Positions 1 to 5,444 of a stretch of DNA of 5,444 nucleotides are shown here, one piece after another (the stretch's first letter is position 1; every line of letters starts with the position of its first letter). The stretch is from Bacteroidota bacterium (GTDB lineage Bacteria; Bacteroidota; Bacteroidia; M30B66), in contig CANMGM010000171.1 in NCBI GenBank assembly GCA_947497195.1, positions 1 to 5,444 of the forward strand, read 5' to 3'. The notes under the pieces were generated by a model, which saw nothing but the letters and a program-made list of their open reading frames with translations, was not told where the DNA came from and did no database searches. The translations under genes and the position numbers were made by a program.

Positions 1-485
1 ATGGCCAATCCTCCGTAAATCGAATTCGAAAATTCTTTCGCGTATGAAAAGCCGATGTTGGTAAAATTCGGTGAAAACGTTCCAATATTACCCTCGGGAT
101 TGCTCTCGGTGGTGACATCGATATCACCAAAATTCATCGACATAACACTAATGCCAATTGTTCCTGTTTTCTCTTTTCCAACGGCTTGCGTTAAACCAAA
201 AGCATTAATGTTAATACCAGTTCCACCCAACCAATTTGTGTAAGCAAACACTATTTCGGTTTTTTTGGTAAATGCCGTGCCTGCAACATTCAGGAACTGC
301 GCTTCAAGTCCGCGAACAAAGGCAGAATTTGAGTTTCCAAAACCACCGCTACGGGCAAATGGATTAATCAACAATTCGCCGGCACCGGCCTGACCAATAC
401 GATCCTCGTTTCCGGCAAATAGTAGCTGACCGGAAAAAAGTGCAACGGCAGCAATTAAAAGAATTGATTTATTTACGTTTTTCAT
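1..485 (-). CDS. PorV/PorQ-like outer-membrane protein, N-terminal part (3' end outside window)
   Basis: The frame starts at ATG 485 and stays open through position 1, giving 161 residues and two bases of the next codon. Residues 1-24 form a clear signal peptide (MKNVNKS, hydrophobic core ILLIAAVALF, likely cleavage after LFA). The mature part has the family layout: RIGQAGAGELLINPFARSGG (29-48), then AFVRGLEAQFLNVAGTAF (55-72) at the place where PorV-type proteins have a DDASAxxWNPAGLA-like motif, followed by FAYTNWL (80-86) and alternating beta-strands such as GTIGISVMSMNFGDIDV (108-124). PorV is the 14-stranded outer-membrane protein that carries T9SS substrates from the translocon to the attachment complex; PorQ is a paralogue. 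This copy lies 27 bases after a gene for a likely T9SS substrate, so a substrate-specific role is plausible but inferred. It is probably a paralogue rather than the housekeeping PorV. The usual family length is 300-400 residues, so about half is missing. Confidence 0.83.
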   Translation of the reverse strand, partial: MKNVNKSILLIAAVALFSGQLLFAGNEDRIGQAGAGELLINPFARSGGFGNSNSAFVRGLEAQFLNVAGTAFTKKTEIVFAYTNWLGGTGININAFGLTQAVGKEKTGTIGISVMSMNFGDIDVTTESNPEGNIGTFSPNFTNIGFSYAKEFSNSIYGGLA

Positions 486-489
486 GATT

Positions 490-494
490 TCCTT
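490..494 (-). promoter_or_regulatory. SD-like AAGGA ahead of the PorV/PorQ-like gene
   Basis: AAGGA ends four bases before ATG 485 (AAAGGAAATC then ATG). It supports this start, which is also the one giving a complete signal peptide. The gap to the preceding stop is only 27 bases, so a separate promoter here is unlikely and co-transcription with the large gene is expected. Confidence 0.5.
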
Positions 495-512
495 TAGCTG
501 AGTATTGGACAA

Positions 513-3500
513 TTAGAAACTATCGAGGTCGATTGGACGAAGCACACCAAACCATTTCACCACCTTTTCTCCAACGCCAGGAACAACAACATGAATGATG
601 TAAATTCCACTTGAAATTGGGATGCCTGCCTGATTCTTCATATCCCAGTCGAGTGAGGTTTTCTCATCGCCCTTGTCGTATGTTCTTACCAAGACACCAT
701 TCGAAGTGTAAATGTTAATCTTACAATCTTTAGGCAGGTTGGTAATCTTCACACGGTTGTCGAGCTGACCGGTTTCATATGAAGAATATGCGTAATATGG
801 GTTCGGTACTACATTGATCAAATCTAGCAATGAATCAACCACGGCAACATCGCCGCGACGAGCTGCAAGGTCTGCAGTATTAAATCTGTAGAACGGATTG
901 TTGTTATTAACCGGATTCGCTGCAACATCAGACGCAGAAAGATTTTCTGCGTAAGGCTTGGTAACCCGCAAACGAATTTTTACTTCGTTCGATAACCAAG
1001 GCTGTGCAGGAACACTTAAAGGTAATCCTACCCAAATACAATCAGAAAATACCGAATTGTATGCAGGAGTTGGTTGTTGACTTAGCTTCTCATAGAGGAA
1101 ACGGCCTTCGTCGTAGCGCGGCATATCGTTCACATCTGATCCACTATGACCAAACACATAGATATAATGCTTGCCTCCCAATGCATTTTGAACCAAACCA
1201 TTGTTGAAATAGATACTACGCGAAGATGGATTGAATTTCATGTCTCGTCCGTTGTCTTCTGACAGACGAGATGATTCGCCGAACGCAATGTTGAGGCGTT
1301 CGCCGGTTTCAACATTGATGGCATAACCGGGGAACCAACTCATTCCAAAACCACTTCCATCCGGATTTCCATTCTTATCGAGCGAAAGGCCTGAGCGAAC
1401 ACCCAGTTTCTTAATGCCCCCTTCAGAACTAGCGGTATTTTCATTGGTCTCCAAAACCGGACAACGCGACCATTTCGATTGATCTGGCGTAAACACGATG
1501 TCAATACTCGGGGTACGTTTTAAACTTGGCAAGTTTTGCGTTGCAACAGTGCTTGAAGAAAAAGCTGGTCCATCAATATTACGATTCACTAGCGCCCAAG
1601 GTGCCCAACTTCCGCTCAACACCTTTTCATACACCTGAGCATCATCGTTGGGCAAATCTCCGCATAATGGATCATCATCTGTGGCTTCTGCGATTCCAGA
1701 ACGAATCCAGTTTGCAGCATTTTCGCATCCATCTTCATCATTCAGGAAATCTAACCAACGTTTGGTATTATCCTGAAATTCTATCGACGCCTCAATAAAG
1801 CCATTGTTTTTAGAAGCTGGATCGCCAGGATTAAATGTTTCTGCAATGTTTAAGGCAAATCCCCACTTTGAAATAATCTCTTCAACAGGAGATCCTAAAG
1901 TTGATTGGGAAACATAAGTTTCACCATTATAAGACAATGACCAATGAGAAGTATCCTCGATGCCAAATAGTTTGAACTCAAAATCACCATCCGGAATATT
2001 CAGTGGGTCAACAACGCGAACATCAACTGGTGAACCGTTCTTAACATAAAGTGGGTTGGCAGAGAAGCTGGTTGCAAGAATTTCATCGATTGATGTCTGA
2101 CTTAAATCAAGCACATTTCCACCATTGCCATTTCCTTCAATTCTAGTCATAGCCGGACGATCGCCGTATTGCGCTTGAACTGATGTTCCACCAAACAATG
2201 GGGCGCTATTGTGAGGGATTACCGAATACACCTGAATATTTGAAAGACCCTGTGTTCTGCGACCTGCGAGATAAGGCGTATTGAATGTATTATCTACATT
2301 TTCAGCTACAGAATAGGAAAGTACAAGGAAATAATACGTTTTGTGATTAATCAGACGATTATCGCCGGTTGCAAATGCATCCGTTTCGAAATAAAATGAA
2401 TTACGAATACCATCATTTGCACCAATAACCTCTACCGAAGGTATATTTTCTTCGATACTCACATCATAATAGCGATTTACAACCTGATCAATGCTGTCCT
2501 GAATGTCACACTGAGCAACCAAACGTGCACGGCTAACATCTTTCAAATCATTAACAGTAACGGTTAAGTCTTTTAACTGATAAATCTGATACCCCTGAAA
2601 TGCATAAGCTACTTCACCGAAGCCTGGAATCGCAGTTGTGTCGCGGTAACCACGAATAAATTCGGTATTCGTATTTGGGAAATTCAATACAAAAGACTTG
2701 TCCAATTCAACAACTTCAGCGAGAGGGGCATCAGGTCCGTTGATAATGGAGAAACAGTTGTCGAACAAAGCCTGTGCATCGTCATCTACAAAGCGCAACA
2801 GATCAACTGATGCGGTAGGACCGCCTGCAGAAGCACGTGCCCAAACTGCGCCCACCGTGATAGTATTAACAGCACCGGGAGCAAGCGTAAAGGGACCAGC
2901 AGATTGTACAAAACGACGATCGGCGGGCGTATTTCCCTCAGATGTTTCATCCCATGATTCCTGAGGTAAGGCCGGAGAATATGCACCTGTTTGCTCATTC
3001 AGAATCATTTGGCCAACACCAAGCGGATCGGTATCGCCAGGGAACATAAAATTAGTAAGTGTTCCAGTTCCGTATCCATTTCCACCATAAACCATCTGCG
3101 TACCATCTTTCCAGCGTCCGCGCAAATAATTGTAAATGTCTTGAGCATCTTCTGGATTACCTGTAATACTAAAGTCGTTGTTGTAGTAAACGAATTTAGA
3201 CATACCAATACGTTCATTGTCGATTATGCCATCACCGAATCCCAGACCATTGAAGGCCAAAGGCTGGGTAATAGGATCTCCATTGCCATCCAATGAGTCT
3301 GCATCCATAAATGGTCCTTCGAAGAAATCCAAACCAAATGCAGGAGGATTGATACCATAACCAACCGCAGTCTCATCATCGGCATCACCATTGTAGGTAT
3401 AGCCTAAACCGCGTCCAACATCGCAACCAACATAGTCATCGAGGTAATTCCCAAGATCCGAGTCGACCCACTGACCAAAGTAGCAATCTTCAACCGTAAA

Positions 3501-4337
3501 TGTTGAACGGTTAATGATTTCATATTTGTAAAAGGTCATGTTATTCAAGGCATTGTTTGTTGCGAAAGAAAATGCTTGAGCACGAATTTCAAGACCAATC
3601 GGGAAGCCTCCTGTTTCAGAGTGGATATTTCCTTTGTCGTTGAATACCCACCAAACAGTTTGGTCTCCAAATAAACCTGCATTACAACCAAGGTCGCCAG
3701 TAATATCATATTTAGGGTGTTCGGGAACTCCGGCTGAATCGCGGTAGAAAGGATCATACTCTCCATCCCCATTTAAGTCTGTAAATGGTGCCAATTGGAA
3801 AGGGTATCCATTGGATGCATCCCCGTTTCCGGGCCAGGTCTCAATTGCCTCACTTGGAGAGGGCGCCACACCAAACACATAGTCTTCAACCTCTTTCTTG
3901 GTAATTTTCCAATGCTTATCATAAGCAAGACACACATCTGATGTAATAGAGGCATCATCCAATTTAAGCGGACCAGGCCAAAAGTCATTACCTGTTTGGC
4001 GATACGTCATAGCCGCAACTTTCAGGTTACCACCATTGTCAACACCACCAATCCACAAAGCAGAGGCAAATGCCGAATGCTTATTGGATCCTTTCGGAAT
4101 CTCATACTTCGCAGAATTGTTCAAATCCCACCACATGTCACCTGATGTAAAAATCAAGGCGCGTACATTGTTCAAATCCAGATCTGTACGTCCGGCACCC
4201 GGAGAACATGCCGCAGCCCCAGACTTAGGCGACGCCGTTTGCCCGATTCTACCACCATTAACACCTATATTTTCTCTGGAAATCAGCTGAAGGCTAATCA
4301 AACCGATTAAGACAGATAAACTTAGATTACGTTTCAT
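513..4337 (-). CDS. Giant secreted surface protein with variant T9SS C-terminal sorting domain (1274 residues, function unknown)
   Basis: This is a complete gene from ATG 4337 to TAA 513. The start is supported by a signal-peptide-like N-terminus (Lys2-Arg3, then hydrophobic residues about 5-19) and because the next in-frame Met is residue 68. Blocks in order: a conserved N-terminal region with NNVRALIFTSGDMWWDL (56-72), ALWIGGVD (93-100) and TGNDFWPGPL (115-124); an Asp-rich calcium-loop-like DLNGDGEYD (187-195); GDQTVWWVFND (224-234); RIGMSKFVYYNND (376-388); RFVQSAGPFTLAPGA (475-489); a possible Fn3-like region (about 533-710, with KTYYFLVLSYS at 666-676); SWFPGYAINVETGERLN (1000-1016); and a C-terminal sorting-type domain from about 1174. 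Twelve cysteines and many Asp/Asn loops suit an extracellular protein. I recognise the blocks from large Bacteroidota T9SS-type proteins annotated only as hypothetical; I see no catalytic motif. Its position between a TonB-dependent receptor and a PorV-like protein suggests a surface module. No frameshift is visible. Confidence 0.9.
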   Translation of the reverse strand: MKRNLSLSVLIGLISLQLISRENIGVNGGRIGQTASPKSGAAACSPGAGRTDLDLNNVRALIFTSGDMWWDLNNSAKYEIPKGSNKHSAFASALWIGGVDNGGNLKVAAMTYRQTGNDFWPGPLKLDDASITSDVCLAYDKHWKITKKEVEDYVFGVAPSPSEAIETWPGNGDASNGYPFQLAPFTDLNGDGEYDPFYRDSAGVPEHPKYDITGDLGCNAGLFGDQTVWWVFNDKGNIHSETGGFPIGLEIRAQAFSFATNNALNNMTFYKYEIINRSTFTVEDCYFGQWVDSDLGNYLDDYVGCDVGRGLGYTYNGDADDETAVGYGINPPAFGLDFFEGPFMDADSLDGNGDPITQPLAFNGLGFGDGIIDNERIGMSKFVYYNNDFSITGNPEDAQDIYNYLRGRWKDGTQMVYGGNGYGTGTLTNFMFPGDTDPLGVGQMILNEQTGAYSPALPQESWDETSEGNTPADRRFVQSAGPFTLAPGAVNTITVGAVWARASAGGPTASVDLLRFVDDDAQALFDNCFSIINGPDAPLAEVVELDKSFVLNFPNTNTEFIRGYRDTTAIPGFGEVAYAFQGYQIYQLKDLTVTVNDLKDVSRARLVAQCDIQDSIDQVVNRYYDVSIEENIPSVEVIGANDGIRNSFYFETDAFATGDNRLINHKTYYFLVLSYSVAENVDNTFNTPYLAGRRTQGLSNIQVYSVIPHNSAPLFGGTSVQAQYGDRPAMTRIEGNGNGGNVLDLSQTSIDEILATSFSANPLYVKNGSPVDVRVVDPLNIPDGDFEFKLFGIEDTSHWSLSYNGETYVSQSTLGSPVEEIISKWGFALNIAETFNPGDPASKNNGFIEASIEFQDNTKRWLDFLNDEDGCENAANWIRSGIAEATDDDPLCGDLPNDDAQVYEKVLSGSWAPWALVNRNIDGPAFSSSTVATQNLPSLKRTPSIDIVFTPDQSKWSRCPVLETNENTASSEGGIKKLGVRSGLSLDKNGNPDGSGFGMSWFPGYAINVETGERLNIAFGESSRLSEDNGRDMKFNPSSRSIYFNNGLVQNALGGKHYIYVFGHSGSDVNDMPRYDEGRFLYEKLSQQPTPAYNSVFSDCIWVGLPLSVPAQPWLSNEVKIRLRVTKPYAENLSASDVAANPVNNNNPFYRFNTADLAARRGDVAVVDSLLDLINVVPNPYYAYSSYETGQLDNRVKITNLPKDCKINIYTSNGVLVRTYDKGDEKTSLDWDMKNQAGIPISSGIYIIHVVVPGVGEKVVKWFGVLRPIDLDSF
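516..818 (-). other. Type IX secretion C-terminal sorting domain, type A-like with extra tail
   Basis: Residues 1174-1274 follow the order of a T9SS type A sorting domain: a PNP box (VVPNPYY, 1176-1182), DNRVKITNLP (1193-1202), the strand INIYTSNGVLVRTY (1207-1220), then LDWDMKNQAGIPISSGIYIIHV (key residues W1231, G1239, G1244, Y1246). In type A domains this directs passage through the outer membrane and is removed or linked to surface lipopolysaccharide. Here the chain does not stop at the usual final Lys-rich strand (EKVVKW, 1257-1262) but continues with FGVLRPIDLDSF. The domain call rests on motif order, not on a profile search. Confidence 0.75.
3753..3779 (-). other. Calcium-loop-like Asp-rich motif in the giant secreted protein
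   Basis: Residues 187-195 read DLNGDGEYD, the DxNxDGxxD spacing of EF-hand, dockerin and thrombospondin type-3 calcium loops. Further Asp/Asn/Gly runs occur at 345-354 (DADSLDGNGD) and 367-374 (FGDGIIDN). Calcium binding is an inference from spacing only. Confidence 0.5.
4278..4337 (-). other. Signal-peptide region of the giant secreted protein
   Basis: Residues 1-20 show a short basic n-region (MKRN) and a hydrophobic core (LSLSVLIGLISLQL), consistent with Sec export, which T9SS substrates need first. The cleavage site is not a clean AxA; cutting after LIS (residue 20) is the best guess. The Gly- and Asn-rich stretch that follows looks mature. Confidence 0.65.
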
Positions 4338-4360
4338 GAATTCTTCTTTTTATTGTTATT
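4338..4360 (-). promoter_or_regulatory. A-rich translation leader of the giant secreted protein gene
   Basis: Reading toward the start codon, the leader is AATAACAATAAAAAGAAG followed by AATTC and ATG. It has no real Shine-Dalgarno core (only AAGAAG). A-rich, SD-poor leaders are common in Bacteroidota, whose ribosomes rely little on SD pairing. The leader lies wholly within the 33-base gap behind the receptor stop codon, supporting translation from a shared message. Confidence 0.5.
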
Positions 4361-4370
4361 GAGAACCAAA

Positions 4371-5444
4371 TCAGAAATTTACGAGAGCTCCGATACGAAT
4401 AATTCGTGGACGGGCATAATTACTAGGGTTGTTAATTTTTGCAGTATACAAATCCGCAAATGAAATCGGATCAACCTGTCCGGCAATCGTAGCCTGAGAA
4501 GTTGCTGCAGTCAAGAAGCCATCATCATCGGCATTCCCCGTTGCACGGTAAACACCCACCACGTTGCGGGCATCGAGTAGATTTTGAATCAAGCAATATA
4601 CTTGCACGTCAAGTACACGTGCATTTTCATCATCTTTTTTACCCACTTTAACAGCGAAGGTTTTGTCGATACGAACATTTAAACGATACTGGAAAGGCAA
4701 GCGTGAACCATTCAGTGAACCTTTCAACTGCGGACGATTTGCAATACCAAAAGCTCCGTCCTGCGTGTATGCTGAAGAGCGGCTATACGGAGTACCTGAA
4801 TTTGCTAATGCTACGATATTGATACCGGCATTTTCGAGGAAGTTTTTACCAAACATGCGTGGTCCATTGTATTCTTTCCCTTCGCCATAACGGAAATCAA
4901 ACGTAGCCTGGAACTGATGACGCACATCAAAAGAAAGTGGAATAGTTGTGCGGAGATTAGGCTGACCCGACTGGATTAGGTTGATACCTGCAGAAGAACT
5001 AGAACCGGTACCATCAGCAAACTGAAGGGTGTAATTGGCAGTTAAACGCACGTTACCGGTACGGCGCAAGTCATAAGCAAGCGACATTCCTTTTACTGTT
5101 CCAAAGTCGATATTACCATAGGTAGTGTAATTCACCGGATACGCATAGTTCACAGGAATTACCTGAATCAAATTACGCAACTCGCGGTAGAATGCACTGA
5201 TTGTTAAAGCTGAACTTGTGTTAAGTGCCTGCTTGAAACCAACTTCGTAGTCGATCGTTCTTTGAGGCTTCAAATCGGGGTTATTAACGGTATTCCCGAT
5301 ATTATTTGCGATGAAGAAATACTCCAAAGGATCGAAACGGATTCCATCGGTAGGACGTTGAGTAAGCACATCGTAGTGTGCAAAGAACTGAGCTACATCC
5401 GAAATAGGGAACTGGAATGCAATACGCGGCATTACGTTCCACTG
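4371..5444 (-). CDS. TonB-dependent outer-membrane receptor, C-terminal part (5' end outside window)
   Basis: The frame is open to the right edge (first full codon at 5444) and ends at TGA 4371-4373, giving 357 residues. The methionine at 5432 is internal, not a start. What is visible is the distal half of a TonB-dependent receptor beta-barrel: PRIAFQFPISD (fragment residues 6-16), the family-typical NPDLKPQRTIDYEVGF (55-70), FGTVKGMSLAYD (114-125), alternating amphipathic strands to the end, and a C-terminal strand RIIRIGALVNF ending in Phe, as expected of a BAM-inserted barrel. The plug domain, TonB box and any N-terminal carboxypeptidase-like domain lie outside the window. Such receptors import large ligands across the outer membrane using TonB energy; the substrate cannot be read from this part. 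No SusD-like gene follows; instead a giant secreted protein starts 33 bases downstream, suggesting a shared operon. The family call is firm; the substrate is unknown. Confidence 0.93.
   Translation of the reverse strand, partial: QWNVMPRIAFQFPISDVAQFFAHYDVLTQRPTDGIRFDPLEYFFIANNIGNTVNNPDLKPQRTIDYEVGFKQALNTSSALTISAFYRELRNLIQVIPVNYAYPVNYTTYGNIDFGTVKGMSLAYDLRRTGNVRLTANYTLQFADGTGSSSSAGINLIQSGQPNLRTTIPLSFDVRHQFQATFDFRYGEGKEYNGPRMFGKNFLENAGINIVALANSGTPYSRSSAYTQDGAFGIANRPQLKGSLNGSRLPFQYRLNVRIDKTFAVKVGKKDDENARVLDVQVYCLIQNLLDARNVVGVYRATGNADDDGFLTAATSQATIAGQVDPISFADLYTAKINNPSNYARPRIIRIGALVNF

Noticed and set aside
55..243. Plus-strand open frame of 62 codons
   Set aside because: It lies opposite the PorV/PorQ-like gene, whose frame has a signal peptide and family motifs; the plus-strand product has no recognisable features.
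486..512. Terminator in the gap between the large gene and the PorV/PorQ-like gene
   Set aside because: The 27 bases hold no hairpin stem and no U-rich run; they are better read as an in-operon junction.
2786..2998. Alternative minus-strand frames inside the large gene (also 3005-3217, 3545-3772, 3773-3988)
   Set aside because: They overlap a 1274-codon frame with continuous conserved motifs and show no domain or start signal of their own.
2991..3296. Plus-strand open frame of 101 codons, the longest on that strand
   Set aside because: It is antisense to conserved blocks of the giant secreted protein, has no leader signal, and its product resembles no family; it is a shadow.
4338..4385. Possible Bacteroidota-type promoter (TAAATTTC resembling TAnnTTTG) at the end of the receptor gene
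   Set aside because: The match is imperfect, overlaps the receptor stop region, and I saw no well-placed TTG -33 element; co-transcription explains the spacing better.
4371..5444. SusC/SusD polysaccharide utilisation locus
   Set aside because: The receptor end is compatible with many TonB-dependent receptors, and the next gene lacks a lipoprotein signal and SusD features.

Overview
The window looks like a piece of a Bacteroidota chromosome. Three protein families typical of that phylum lie head to tail on the minus strand. The first is the C-terminal end of a TonB-dependent outer-membrane receptor. The second is a very large secreted protein ending in a variant type IX secretion (T9SS) sorting domain. 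The third is the N-terminal part of a PorV/PorQ-like outer-membrane protein. The A-rich leader in front of the large gene and the moderate GC content (roughly 40-45% by eye) fit this assignment. I cannot place it to genus; a Saprospirales/Chitinophagales or marine flavobacterial-type organism is only a guess.

Layout in transcription order (right to left): 5444-4371 is the last 357 residues of the TonB-dependent receptor, with its 5' end outside the window. After 33 bases, 4337-513 encodes a complete 1274-residue exported protein. After 27 bases, 485-1 encodes the first 161 residues of a PorV/PorQ-like protein that runs off the left edge. No gene-free stretch longer than 33 bases exists. I see no RNA gene, mobile element, CRISPR array, long repeat or convincing terminator. 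The very tight spacing and shared strand point to one operon.

Working model (inference): the large protein is exported by Sec, crosses the outer membrane through T9SS using its C-terminal domain, and is presented at the surface. The PorV/PorQ-like barrel may be its dedicated outer-membrane partner, because PorV itself acts as the T9SS shuttle/attachment factor. The TonB-dependent receptor would be the energised importer of the same surface module. No SusD-like lipoprotein lies next to the receptor; the large protein occupies that position. I recognise the large protein as belonging to a recurrent but functionally uncharacterised Bacteroidota family, so the three-gene cassette is the most interesting thing here.
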